A stretch of 64,000 bases of DNA from Gigaspora rosea (GCA_003550325.1 QKWP01000803.1:133463-197462); one strand, 5' to 3'. Counted from the first letter of the stretch, positions 47,468-59,329 are shown. Translations and numbers: made by a program. Notes: generated from the letters alone by a model not told the origin.

Positions 47468-47682
47468 TCCATTTTCCCATTTTGGTAAAACACCTCGTTT
47501 CAATATCAATCTTGCAGTTCTTAGACTGTTCTTAGTACACCAGTGTCTGGATCAACATATCTATCTATCACGTCAATGCTTTCAACGTGTGAGGCGAAAG
47601 GGTTAGAATATTGTAACCAAAAAGCTAGAGTTACACTATCCCAGTTATATATACAAGGAATTCAAAATCTGAAGTTAGCCAT
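47468..47682 (-). pseudogene. Broken first exon of a PRELI/MSF1 (Ups-like) gene
   Basis: Minus-strand frames read WDSVTLAFWLQYSNPFASHV and then SIDVIDRYVDPDTGVLRT, then in another frame ARLILKRGVLPKWENG, ending at a GTGAGT donor (47467 downward). From memory this is the N-terminal pattern of PRELI/MSF1 proteins (W-x(3)-T-x-A-x-W ... YPNPFA ... DVLDRxVD ... GVLPKW), which carry phospholipids between mitochondrial membranes. Lesions: TGA after MANFRF, garbled bases before the WD pair, and an 11-bp near-duplication (CTAAGAACAGT before CTAAGAACTGC) around 47513-47537 that shifts the frame. No later exons were found, so this looks like a captured or degraded fragment. Confidence 0.65.
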
Positions 47683-47689
47683 TACGAAG

Positions 47690-48519
47690 GATCAAAAATT
47701 GATTTGAGAAATTATTTAAGTACTATAAACATCTAAAAAGTTGTTAAACTTACTCGTATTTAAATGTATGTTGAAAGAACTTGACCATTACAATCTAGAA
47801 TTTCTAGAATATTAAGACGTATTTTGGACAATTACTTTCGTTTTTTTCAAGATAATTCAAATGACATAAACGAGTAGCAACACTATTCACGTACATACAG
47901 ATTTTTTTTTCGCAGAGAGCAATATTCCGTTGCCTACATTTCAAGTATTTATATCTAAAGATCTAATTTTCATCTATCAACTAATAATTACACAAAGATT
48001 GAATAGTCGCGATAATTATATATATAATCTGATCTACTGTCATGTTTTCTTAAATAGGTATGCACTAGAATTTGTATCGTTTATTCTTCACTAATCTAAG
48101 TCAATCAAGACGTAATTTGTGCCAATAAGAATAACTACTCCAAAAAAGTTAACCTGTTTAGGGCCGTTTAAAGCCATCTTACCAGCATTTATATAATTAG
48201 CACTTTGACCCGGATTTGATCATCTATAAAGCAAGTTTTGTCCAAATATGATTTACTTATAAAATCTTATGTGTCACGTTTAGTTTATCCTGTATAATAA
48301 GCAATGGGTTTGACTAGTTATCACTAAAAATATATGCTAAAAATATGCAAATCAACCTCTTACATATGAAATATTAATATATATATATGCAATTTAAAAA
48401 TCTAACCTTCTTAATAATTTTTTTAAAAAATACGCAATTATTAATCTAACTTTATTTAATACTTCTATGATGGCGGCGCATTCTTAAACCTGACCTATAT
48501 ATGAATATTTCGGGGTCCT
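47690..48519. other. Noncoding right part of the 8.15-kb transposon
   Basis: AT-rich without supported coding sequence, ending in the terminal inverted repeat. Confidence 0.4.
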
Positions 48520-48527
48520 ACCTGGAC
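48520..48527. repeat. Right target-site duplication ACCTGGAC
   Basis: Exact 8-bp copy of 40358-40365, directly after the terminal GGGGTCCT of the 8.15-kb element. Confidence 0.8.
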
Positions 48528-48631
48528 ATTTTGAAGATATCTAAATATGATCTGCTATATCAAATATTTTTTTATTATTAACCAATTATCTTGTTAGATT
48601 TAGAGTATTTGAATCACTAATTAGAGTTTGC

Positions 48632-49071
48632 TAGAACCCTAAAATATATACAAATAGGTCAAATTTATCAAAAATTACTAAAAATAGTAAGACTTGCAAT
48701 AAACCTTAAAAATAAGCAAACTAATTACTATAAATAGAGTCGTTTAAAGTGAAGCAGAATCATATGATATTTGACCAATCAAATTATTAAATTTTGATAA
48801 TCGTTGGTAAAGCAAACATGAAAGAAAAGTAAAAACTTTAAAAAATAGTAGTCTAAACCTGTCTTGGTGTATTAATTAAAATATCAAAAAAGCAATTTTG
48901 CTTATATATTACAATTTAAAACCTATTTAACTTTAATTTAAAATAACTCTAACCCTAAAGTTAATTCAATAAAATATTTTATAAAAATCTGCTTTGCTTT
49001 AGATGTCTACTATAATAGTTAAGATCTGTATAAAAAACCAAAAATAAGCAAACTAATATCTGATCTATCTA
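48632..49071. repeat. Partial copies of the same terminal repeat family
   Basis: AGAACCCTAAAATATATACA at 48632 resembles a left terminus and is followed by the AAAAATAAGCAAACT word of the MITE interior. ATAAGCAAACTAATATCTGATCTATCTATA near 49040-49070 resembles an opposite end. The intervening sequence is unrelated, and I find no TSD, so this is a degraded or rearranged copy. Confidence 0.4.
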
Positions 49072-49074
49072 TAC

Positions 49075-49726
49075 AGTTGCCTTTTTTTAATCTGAACAGG
49101 TTATTTCAAGAGATTTTGTTTAGTTTAAAGAAAGTTCAGCATATTAAAATTTTTTTCTAAACTAAATACTAATAGAAATTCATTATATAAAGAGTAGCTA
49201 ATAAAAAAAATTAAAAAGTCCGTTTGATGCATAATATGTTGTATGCTGTAATTTATTATATAAAATAAAAAAAAAAACTTAAAAAAAACCCTATTTACAC
49301 TATTTTTTTTTTGTATTTATTACCTATCAGGTTACTATTATCTGACCTGGATCATAGCCCAAGTTAAATATCTGACCTGTTAAATTACTATTATCTGATC
49401 TAGATTATGGCCTAGGTTAAATATCTAGATCACTATTATCTGATTTGGATCATAATCTGAGTTAAATATCTGACTCATCAGGTTATTATTATCTGACCTG
49501 TTTCAAATTAATTATATAGAATAAATTTTATTCATAATACAAAATAATTTATTTAAATAAAAGATTGTATGTACTGATTAATTTGAGTTCAAATCTGGAA
49601 TAACAAATTTATTATATTAACTCAATATATCCAAAAGAAGTATATATAAAATATTTGTTTTGAAAGTTTTAGTTTGAATTATCAAAAGTCCAGTATATAG
49701 AGGGCCAGATTAGAGAGAGACAACAG
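49075..49726. mobile_element. Second Tigger-end element, about 650 bp
   Basis: Starts CAGTTGCCTTTTTTTAATCTGAACAGG after a TA and ends CCAGATTAGAGAGAGACAACAG before a TA. The termini are related to those of the 6366-6568 copy. The interior includes a run of tandem TATCTGACCTG/ATCTGAT words (about 49330-49500) and no coding frame. Confidence 0.6.
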
Positions 49727-49862
49727 TATTATTTAACTTTTTATTTAATCACTATCTATAATCATATATAAAAATAAAATTTTTAAAATACCTTATTAAA
49801 TTACTTTTTTTTTTTTAAAATAAGGTTGTACATCAAAAACTTTTTTTATTAAGTATATATTT

Positions 49863-49920
<58 letters not shown>

Positions 49921-50052
49921 NNNNNNNNNNNNNNNNNNNNNNNNNNNNNNNNNNNNNNNNNNNNNNNNNNNNNNNNNNNNNNNNNNNNNNNNNNNNNNNN
50001 NNNNNNNNNNNNNNNNNNNNNNNNNNNNNNNNNNNNNNNNNNNNNNNNNNNN
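49863..50052. other. Poly(T) run and 132-N assembly gap
   Basis: About 58 T followed by N at 49921-50052. The poly-Phe/poly-Lys frames across it are artefacts. Confidence 0.95.
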
Positions 50053-50099
50053 GATTTTTTTTTTTAAGATGAGGTTATGCCTCAAAGACTTTTATTGAG

Positions 50100-50510
50100 T
50101 ATATGTTTGTATATATTATGTAATACAATATTATACTATTCAAGTACTACAGACTCAGACATTCTTGACTATCTGTGACCTAAACCTACTAGAGCTTTCC
50201 ATATCCCATTTTCTGTATAACCTGAATTTTTGGACTACTTCCTATTTTGTTATTCGGCTAATTACTATATTAGAACCCTGAAATATACATAGATAGGTCA
50301 GGTTAATTATAGGGTTACTAAAAAAGGAAAGATCTTTAGAAAAAACTTCAAAAATAAGCAGAAAATTTACTATAAATAGAAAAAACTGCATAAAAAACCT
50401 CAAAAATAAGCAAACTCATACTTGACCTATCTATATATATTTCAGGGTCCTACTATATTCCCCACTTTTCTCATATTGCTGATTCTATACTTCCAAGTAA
50501 GGGAAGTACA
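50100..50510. repeat. Direct repeat copy 1 (interrupted by MITE)
   Basis: GACTCAGACATTCTTGACTATCTGTGACC, TTTGGACTACTT and CTCATATTGCTGATTCTATACTT match 51572-51775 in order. The 180-bp MITE at 50271-50450 is the main difference. Confidence 0.75.
50271..50450. mobile_element. 180-bp MITE of the 8.15-kb transposon family, with known empty site
   Basis: Ends are TAGAACCCTGAAATATACAT and the mirrored TATATATTTCAGGGTCC. An exact 8-bp TSD TACTATAT lies at 50263-50270 and 50451-50458. The flanking sequence is duplicated at 51572-51775. There, the corresponding point (about 51728-51735) carries a single TACTATAT and no element. Confidence 0.85.
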
Positions 50511-50597
50511 GTAAGTCACGTAATTTCCTGGGGGTCCGCCATCTATCACGTCCTATATATATATAGTCTAAATAGCCAATAGTATTGAAGTATTCAT

Positions 50598-51200
50598 CAA
50601 ATATATTTTTTTAAAAAATTTTATTTTTCCGTCGAACGTAAAAATCAAAGTCAATTAATAAAAAGTTCTCCAATACTCATGAAATTTTGTAATAAGTGTA
50701 TTTTGATCTGCTGAATAAGATTACTTAATCGATTTTAATCGATTTGCTTAGTAAAATTTAGACTTTACTATGTAGCAACGTTTGTTGAGTGGGGCGAATA
50801 TATTTTTTTAAAAAACTTTAATATTTTTGTCAAATGTAAAAATTAAAAGTTAATTAATAAAAAATTCTCCAATACTTATTAAAATTTTGTTGTAAGTGTA
50901 TTTTAATCTGCTGAATAAGGTTACTTAATCGATTTTTCGATTTGCTTAGTAAAATTTAGACTTTACTATGTAGCAACGTTTGTCAATTGTGGGGCAAATA
51001 TATTTTTTTAAATATTTTAATTTTTTTTGTCAAATGTAAAAATCAAAAGTCAATTAATAAAAAATTTTCCAATGCTTATGAAAATTTTGTGATAAGTGTA
51101 TTTTGATCTGCTGAATAAGGTTACTTAATCGTTTTTTTTCGATTTGCTTAGTAAAATTTAGACTTTACTATGTAGTGACTTTTGTCGATTATGGGGTAAC
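50598..51200. repeat. Three-unit tandem repeat, about 200 bp each
   Basis: Each unit contains AAATATATTTTTTTAAA, GTCAATTAATAAAAA(G/A)TT, AAGTGTATTTTGATCTGCTG, TTACTTAATCG and TTAGACTTTACTATGTAG. Confidence 0.8.
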
Positions 51201-51571
51201 TTATTTTCAGGTCAAAGACATTTTTGAATTTTTTTAAATATTATAAAATTTGATTGGTCAACAGTCCTATCACTAGGGGGGGCAGGACCTATATAAACCC
51301 TGATCACATAATTTACTGCACTTCTCTAAGTGCAAGGGCCTTGCCCAGATGATCGTAACCTCACGGTTACTTCCTAAACCTTGGTATCCTAAGATTACCC
51401 ACTAGTAGTACCTGTAGTATTGCCGTCGCCAGGTTCATATCTCAAGCCATCTCTTAAATGCTGCTATATCCTGGGTATATCTCAAGTCACTAGCTTCCTC
51501 CAGTGGTGGGAGCAAAGCGTTGCTGTACCTACTACTTTCAGTAATCTATCATATATATTAAGTATATATTT

Positions 51572-51775
51572 GTATATATTATATGATACAATGTTATACT
51601 ATATTTTAATACTACAGACTCAGACATTCTTAGCTATTTGTGATCTAAACCTACCAGAGCTTTCTATACCAATTTTCTGTATAACCTAGATTTTTGGACT
51701 ACTTTTTATTTGTTATTCAGCTATTTACTATATTTTCTGCTTCTCTCATATTGCCAATTCTATACTTTCAAATAG
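51572..51775. repeat. Direct repeat copy 2 (empty site)
   Basis: Uninterrupted relative of 50100-50510; a single TACTATAT marks the unoccupied target. Confidence 0.75.
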
Positions 51776-51779
51776 GTGC

Positions 51780-53350
51780 AAAAACCTTGCCTAGATGATT
51801 ATTACCTCATGATTAGCTTCTAAACCTTGGTATTCTGATATTACCTGTATGCTAGCAAAGAGATACTTGCGCAATGCTTTGTGTATTAACTCTTAGTAGT
51901 CTATCATAATATTACTACAAATATGCTATCTGGATTGGTTAATAGATACTTTCTCTAAAAATAGATAAAACTGGCTATGCTGCATAACTGGCCCAAGTGA
52001 GAACCACCCCTATACCTCAGCAAGCTAGCCCTCACTCCTTCTATATAACACAGCTATTCCCAATTGGATTTCGTAATATATTTCTGTACTACTTCCAACT
52101 TTTTATAGAGCAGTTGGTGTTCTATTGGTTAGGCCAAAGAGCTTTGTTTCATATATTGTACTTCCTACCAAGTAGTTTGTCATTTTGTTTATATTCCCAA
52201 TTCACAGATCTGCCTCTATAGTAGCCTTAATAAATTATATTTTATTATATTAATTATAATTTGTACATATAGAAGTACTTTTATAAAGTCATATTTCTTT
52301 ATAATCACTATATTAGATGTGCCCAACTGTGTGATTATAGAGAAGAATAGCTGCTTTAGCCCAGTGCTTCTAATATTTTAATTTGTTATAATTTTTTTAA
52401 ATTTTAATTATTTATAATTTTTTTGGCTTTTAATTTTTAATTTGTTTATAATATTAATTTTTAATTTTTTTTTTTTATAGAATAAATATATCTTACAATA
52501 TGCTAATTTATTATTGACAAAATAGCAAACCAATTTTTATATAACAAAAATTTAATTAAATTAGAGTTAAAAATAGAGATTATAGCAAAACAATAGTTTA
52601 TACTAAATTTTGCAAGAAATATTTTTTGTCAAAACTCTAAAAATAGTTATATAGATTAAATATTTAGATATTAACTAATTTAAAACAAAATTATTTTATT
52701 ATACAAAAGAAAATCTGCACTTTATACCTGATCTTCAAATTAAATTGGTAGATTATTAAAAGCATATCACAGGTTGCAACTAAGTTCTTTTTTAGAATTT
52801 TTTAATGAATTTCTATTTGTCGTCAACAGTGATGGTCACCGGATTGCATTTGGCCAATTATATCGCTAAATCAGGTGTAACGCTCGTGTAACTTGAAGCG
52901 AAGAAAACAATAAAATTTCCAAAAAATCGAACAAACTTTAGTGTTTGGTCACTAAAAATTATCTTTTAATTTTTATTTTTTTTTAATTTTTAAAAACCTT
53001 TTAATTTCTAATTTTAAACATAGTGTCTATGCCATATTTGGCACTATATTTAATAACACACATGTATACGTTACTATATTATCTATATTATTAAATTTTT
53101 TTAGCATTTTTTTTATTTTTTAAAAAAATTTTATTTAGTTTTTTTTTATTTGATTTTTTTTTATTTTTTTTACAATTTTTTTATTAATGTTTTATTTTTA
53201 TTTTTTAATTCAATTTTTTTTTGATTTTTTTTTTCAATTCTATTTTTTCTCTCTTTTATATTGCTGTATTAATATTTAAATATATTAACAAATAATGGTT
53301 TATTCTTTAATGTATTAGAGCTGTAAATAACTTTATTCAAAAACTATGTA
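51780..53350. other. Noncoding sequence, no features recognised
   Basis: AT-rich, with T runs around 53100-53250. The 74-codon frame at 51997-52221 has no motif. Confidence 0.4.
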
Positions 53351-53353
53351 TTG

Positions 53354-53873
53354 TATAATTAGGGGTCTGCAACTGCCATGCTGGGCATATTGGCACTATG
53401 CCAAAAACAAGTGCCAGTACCGTGTCTGGTCCCAGTGCCTAAATATGTGCCCGGCATTTTTTAGCCTGTGCCTGTGTTTCATGTGCCAGACAAAATTTAT
53501 TAATATTGCAGTTACGAAGTTGATTAGTATTAGATGCTATCGTTGTATTTCCTTTACATCGTTCACTGTCGTATGTAGCTTGAAGTGAACTATTATATGA
53601 ACCTATGATTCAACGTTGCTTGATAGTTAGATCACGAATTAATCTGACAATTGCAGGCAAGTTTGCTTGTAAGGTGTGTAAAAGATAATAGATTATGTTT
53701 AAATATCCTAATAGCCATCAATATTAACTATAGATTTATCATGCCGAAAACGTTGGCATGCCGCCAGGGCACTAGTACCAATCTTAAGAAATCACTTGAC
53801 GTTTTTTAGATAGGCACTAAGTGCTAATTCCCATGCGGTGTCTGTGTGCCGGGCATGTAGAGCCCTAATTATA
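53354..53873. mobile_element. 520-bp TIR element (TATAATTAGGG ends)
   Basis: The left end TATAATTAGGGGTCTGCAAC mirrors the right GCATGTAGAGCCCTAATTATA. Inside, GTGCC/GGCAC words recur (TTGGCACTATGCC, GTGCCGGGCATG). The self-complementary TATAATTA prevents a firm TSD call. The 80-codon frame within it is incidental. Confidence 0.6.
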
Positions 53874-54525
53874 ATACTGGATGTGAAATAGAATAACCGT
53901 GCGGAATTATTATGCAAAACAAGAAGCATATGGTCTCATATTTAAATGTAAAGGAATTGAATTATATTATTAAAATAATTCATGCTTTAAATTAAACCGT
54001 AAATATATATATATATATAAGATCTAACACTATTAAAACACCTGCTTTCAAAACAATCAATTTTGATATGTTTTTAATTTATTTGTTTTTTACGATCTCT
54101 TAGTGAATTATATTAGCAATTACTTTTCTGTAATGTCATTATAACAAGAGCAATTTAAAGTGTATTATTATCATGGTAATTTGGATTATGATCTAGCAGA
54201 ACTTTACGTCTCATTCTTTAACAAACAATTAAAAATTAGCATAATTATGATTATACTTGTTGGCTGTTAAATAAACAGAGTTTATTAGTGTTAGTATAAA
54301 GTCTATTTTCGAGTAAGGATAGGGTATTATTATAATTATTTAATCATTCTAATAAAAATCTAACGAAAAACAAAAAAAAATAACAAAGATTTAGAAAGGC
54401 AAAACAGTATATAAATTTATATCAGGTCATTCACATGAATGTTTAAAATTTGCACTTTTATTATCATCTATTATTGCATTTTTAATACACCTATCCATTG
54501 TTAGTTTTTTTTCATCTAGTGAACT

Positions 54526-54627
54526 TTACGAAAGAAGAAAGTCGATATTTGAAATTGTTGTCCAATCAGATGTATGGATTTCATTCATTATGTAATCATT
54601 CACTTCGTTTAACTCTGTTCCTGGCAT
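54526..54627 (-). CDS. Possible 33-aa open frame or exon
   Basis: ATGCCAGGAACAGAG start; the product is MPGTELNEVNDYIMNEIHTS followed by DWTTISNIDFLLS and TAA. A GTAAAG donor overlaps the stop, so this could be the first exon of a longer gene that I could not extend. The codon mix is protein-like, but it is short and unrecognised. Confidence 0.2.
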   Translation of the reverse strand: MPGTELNEVNDYIMNEIHTSDWTTISNIDFLLS

Positions 54628-54629
54628 GA

Positions 54630-56747
54630 GTAAGTAATATTTTATAACAAAACTTTGGAGCGCGAAATAAACAACTCTAAATTATAATTTGCCAAATACA
54701 GAATAGTGTAATTAAAATTGATTAATCATGCTTATCAGCAAAATGATTTAGAATTATATTGTGCTCTAGTCGTGAAAAAGACCGGAAAAACAAATTTTTT
54801 CCCTATTTAAGAGCGGCTAAACCAATTTTCAAATTGTTTAGATGAATACTATAAATAGCAAGTTTGCTTAAGCTCAAAATCATTGAAAACGGATTTGCAT
54901 TATTACAGCGATGCACGATGCTCCAAGAATGGCTAATTCGTTTTTAAAAGCATTCGTTTTAAAATTATTGAAAAACCTCGTAAATAACAACACTAAATTA
55001 ACATAACAATTGCTACTTATTTGTACTGACTATTGGCTATAATTTGACATTTTGATTAAATCCTACAGGTTGTAGCGTTCGTTTAAAATCATTAAAATTG
55101 GACCAGCCATTCTCAATTGTAAAAGGTATACTGTGTACAACTTTTTTTTCTCAACTATTTTCTTGGATTAAGTTTTTATCTAATAAATCATACGAATATT
55201 AGTGAGTGAATATTATAAAGAAAAAACAGCAAAACAAGTTAATGTTAGCCACAATGACAAAGAATAATTAAATTATTTTTTAAATAATATCAATTTAATG
55301 ACGTTATCACTTACAGAATACGTAATATGTAAATAACCGCACTCTAAACTGTTTATTATCGACAATAACTTTGCTAAAATACTTCGTCTATCTGAATACC
55401 AAAAGAATAAGATAATATCTACGTACTTATCCTTTGATAGTTGATAGCTGATAGTATAATAAAAAATGTGATTACGACACTTACTTATAACAGATAATAA
55501 TAGTAAGGTTTACTAATGTACATTATCACTAAAAACTTTAATAACATAAACGTGAGGGATCAACATAAGACATACAGTATAAAATAATTAAGGGAAATCT
55601 TTGTTAAATCTTCCCTTTTAAGGATTAGGATAATTATTATATCTGATATATACATATGCGCGCACGCATATATAGCGATAGTAAAGATAAGTTCTAATTT
55701 ATAATTATCTGTTATAAATATATCTGACGTACGTACGTTTTTGATGTTCAAAGACTTTTTTTAGCCATGCCTATGTTCAAGCTTTAATAAAAATATATGA
55801 TTATATATATTTTTTTTTAGTTTTGAACGTTTTTTTTATTTTTAAAAAATTAATAAATTTGGAGTATTTTAAAAATATGTATATGTACCATTATATGATA
55901 ATAATATATGATAATAATATATGATAATAATATATACCTGATATTCAAACAATCTAACGATAAATAATCCTGATTGTTCCGATTGTCATCGAGCACGTGG
56001 AACACTAAGTAGAAATAGTTAAGTAAATTAAAACTCTTACTATATTATGGTTTATTGTAACGGTAATCATTTAAATCATTTGATCACTTGATATATATAT
56101 AAATATAAGTATTTTGAAGATGATACACTTTTCTCCTATCTGATCGCATAAAAAAAAGCAAGTGGAAAAGGCTGTGTAGCCTATACCACCTAAGTTTTGT
56201 ACACTTTAAATTTAGAAAAATAATACATTTTGTACAAATATTTTGTTTCACAAATTACACCGCCAATAATATAACTGGTTTATAGCCACGCGACACGAAG
56301 TACTATCAATAGTATTATACGTATATGATCTACGATCTATTTGCGTATTAGTACACACAAAAGTTCATCTTTTCAATGCTTATCCACCTGCTCTCTTTTG
56401 TTTGTTTGCACTAAGTACAAGCAAGATTACGAGCAAGCTAAAAAAAAAAAAAAAAAAAAAAAAATTTTTTTTTTATATTTAATGACTTTGGATCTTTTGT
56501 TTTGGAAATTTGTTAAATGATTTGATGTTTGAGATTCTTGGATGAACTTTTTTATGTAGATATTTAGTGATATATATAACTTATATATATTTTTTGATAC
56601 GCGTTTTCAATAATCTTTTTTTTTTCGAGATCGAAACTTCATTGACTGTTATTAATGATCAAAGTTATTATATGATAATAATTTTTTTCAATCAAGAATT
56701 ATTATTCAAATTTGATCTTTAAATCTAAAATTAAAAAACAAAAGATA
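54630..56747. other. Upstream intergenic region of the carrier-like gene
   Basis: No coding frame supported. It contains an A/T homopolymer block (A run then T run, about 56440-56476) and a short ATAATATATGATA repeat near 55895-55935. Confidence 0.45.
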
Positions 56748-57709
56748 ATGCAAGAAGATAAAGCTTCAACTATACTTTCTAAACGATTTGGCATTGATGT
56801 ATTTTCGGCCGCTTCGGCTGCCTTTGCTGTTTCTCCTTTCATAACAATTGTTGATAGGTAATTCCAACATTTTTTTATTACATTTTTTTTATTATCTATT
56901 CATTAATATCAATTCGTTAATATATCAACTCGTTATATATCAACTAATTAATAATTAATATATCTATTTATCTATTTTGTTTTAATAATTTTTAATTATT
57001 AATTAGATCAATTATAGAAAATGCAAGTGGTAGAAACAAATTGGGTGCCGCTTTAAAACGTGGCTTTGTTGAATTATTCACTCGTCCTCATAGATTCGTC
57101 TGTACGCCTGCTTTTCTTTTGGTCTTTGGAGTCTACTTCACCACCTACACAGCCGCCAACGTTATAGACACTGTATGTTCCTACACAAATCGTGATAATC
57201 AAACTCCAAAATTTTTGGGTACTACAATAGCTAATATGACAACATGTATATACAAAGATCGTGCATTTACTCGCATGTTCGGTATTGTTGCTCCAAAGAG
57301 TCTTCCTTTAGGAACTTATGGTTTATTCGCTACTAGGGATGCTCTAACTATTGCTGCTAGTTTTAATTTACCTTCTGTAATGGCTCGTGAATTAACTGAT
57401 CGAAAAATTATTGTGGATTATGAAAAATCTCAAAATTTCGCTCAAATGTTGTGTCCAGCTGGTATTCAAATCATTAGTTGCGCTTTACATTTATATGGTT
57501 TGGATTTATATAATAGACCAGGTGTTAGTTTAAGTTCTAGATTAAGTTTATTGAAAAAGAATTACCTTAAAACAACTATTACTAGAATTGCTAGAATAGG
57601 TCCTGCGTTTGGTATAGGTGGTGTTGGTAATAGAGTTATCAAAGAAAGGGTTAGTGAACTGCTTTTTGACCGACAAAAAGTCGGTGTGGTGGTCACTGCT
57701 TTTAAATAA
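56748..57709 (+). CDS. Mitochondrial-carrier-like fungal membrane protein, two exons
   Basis: Exons 56748-56857 and 57007-57709 encode 270 aa. The 149-nt intron starts GTAATT and ends TTAATTAG, splitting an Arg codon (AG|A), and the frame stays open across it. The start is the ATG at 56748, which gives MQEDKAS; nothing upstream extends that exon. Visible features: a small-residue-rich stretch at residues 20-36, a hydrophobic segment around 68-90 (FVCTPAFLLVFGVYFTTYTA), FTRMFG at 124-129, and HLYGLDLYNR at 198-207. From memory, this order (TANxxDT, YKDxxFTRMFG, PAGIQ, HLxGLDLYNR) marks a conserved fungal family of degenerate SLC25-like mitochondrial proteins. The transported substrate is unknown and canonical PxD/ExxK carrier repeats are not obvious. 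It is the only intact host gene I can support in the window. The stop is TAA after VVVTAFK. Confidence 0.85.
56858..57006 (+). other. Intron of the carrier-like gene
   Basis: GT-AG intron of 149 nt between the two coding exons. The donor is GTAATT, and a TTAATTATTAATTAG stretch supplies branch-point-like sequence and the acceptor. Splicing restores Val-Asp-Arg-Ser-Ile-Ile-Glu and joins two open frames. Confidence 0.8.
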
Positions 57710-59110
57710 GCTTTTTTTAACAATATTACATTATTGAAAGATAGAAAAATGATTGGTATGATCCTTAATTTTTATCTTATATATGTAATTATTTTTGTAA
57801 TTTTCTTTGTGTTCTTTCTTTATATGATGTAATAATCTCGTTTATGGTACCCATTCACATCTCAGTTTATTATTAAGATTTAATTCTTTAGGATTATTAA
57901 GATTTAATTCTTTAGGAAAATATATTTCTTTTTTTTTTCTTGCATCTGAATAATATAAACCGAATTTTTTTTTTTTTTATGGGTGTAGTTTTTTTTTTCA
58001 ACGATTTAGAAGGGTCGAAAACAAGTTTGGTATGTAGGGTTAAAAGACTTTGGTTTTAAAGGCTAAAAAATGCGGCAAAGCATAATTCGATAATTTGATA
58101 ATTTGATAATTTGATAATTCGATAGCCATAATAAAATAATTACTATATTTTATTAGTTCGATAATTTTCAAACCTTTTTACATTCGAATTATTAAAGACT
58201 TTTTTACAACTATGTATATCTGATAAAAAAAAAAAATAAACCAAAAATATAGTTGATTTTTTCCAAATTTCAATTCTTTGAATTATTTCGTGTTCGCGTT
58301 TCTTTAAAAAAATCTTTCTGCTAAGTTCTCATTTAGTTGCGTATCGATCAAACCCTAAATAACTGCTAAGGCTTAATATAAGATGAAAATAAACATCATG
58401 GTAATAAATTAAATCTTTCACTATAAACAGTACATCTTCAAATAATAGATTTACAAAATCCTTGATTTGATTGACGTCGAAATACAGAAAAATTCTCGTA
58501 TCTTATACGTAGAAAAAAGTGAGACAATATTATATTTATCGAGCATCTTCATAAATGCATCCTTTTTTATTGTCTGTGACATCTCTTGAGTACACCCTCG
58601 AGAAAATGTGTTTGATTAATCACAAGGTATTTGAGACGCACTCTTGTATCAGTTTCTTATGATTCTAAAGTGCTAATTTAGAAAGATCTCTTTGTATTAC
58701 TATTTAAATTTTGACCGTTTAAATCATACAGTTAAGTTTTCGGAAAATCGTATGTCTGTTAGTGATATGTCAAAAAAGATTGCATCTAAACACAAATACA
58801 TACATATACGTACGTACGTACGAGAATCCTATAGCAAAAAGGGCAGTAGGCAAAAAAAATTTTTTAATTCTTGAAAAATTAGAGTAATAGGCGTATTAAT
58901 TTTTATAAATTACAGAATCAAAATTTTGGCCCACCGCTGTGGCGATTCCCATATATAGATAAGATAGAGAATTCTTATCGTTGATAAGTCAAAAGAAGAT
59001 CTCATCTAAAAAAAAAAAAAAAAGAATCGCATTGTTTATGCATCAATGAATTACTTGATCGGAAGAACAAATAATATGAAACGAAGATGCAAACAAATAA
59101 AGATTTTTTT
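57710..59110. other. Downstream intergenic region
   Basis: Holds a 22-bp tandem pair (ATTATTAAGATTTAATTCTTTAGG, 57869-57915) and four to five TTTGATAAT units (58087-58124). No gene recognised. Confidence 0.45.
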
Positions 59111-59149
59111 TTTTGATTAATCACATTCAATTTGTAACCATGATAATTT

Positions 59150-59285
59150 ACAGTTATCGTTATCTTATAATTATCGTTATCTTATCGTTATCTTTAATAG
59201 TCATTGTTATCTTTACAGTTATTGTTATCTTTACAGTTACCGTTATCTTACAGTTATCGTTATCTTACAGTTATCGTTATCTTGA
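59150..59285. repeat. ACAGTTATCGTTATCTT minisatellite
   Basis: About eight imperfect 16-18 bp units, which create the Ile/Val-rich frame at 59113-59328. Confidence 0.8.
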
Positions 59286-59329
59286 AGGAGATAAGAACTA
59301 TTGGACTATTTATAAATTTTTTAATTAAA

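Larger units (their letters stand above)
40366..48519. mobile_element. 8154-bp DNA transposon with 8-bp TSD ACCTGGAC
   Basis: The left end reads AAAACCCTGAAATATACATA and the reverse complement of the right end reads AGGACCCCGAAATATTCATA. Over the first 32 bases the two ends match at 26 positions. The eight bases directly outside each end are identical: ACCTGGAC at 40358-40365 and at 48520-48527. Inside lie a decayed eight-exon transposase gene (41062-45539, minus strand), a TA-flanked MITE (46678-46871), a coding relic (47102-47374) and a PRELI-domain gene fragment (47468-47682). The same termini with 8-bp TSDs bound three short elements elsewhere in this window. An 8-bp duplication fits hAT or P-type transposition; the transposase motifs look more P/THAP9-like, but I cannot assign a superfamily securely. 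Confidence 0.8.

Noticed and set aside
49849..50085. Poly-Lys and poly-Phe open frames across the N gap
   Set aside because: They are homopolymer runs read through unknown bases.
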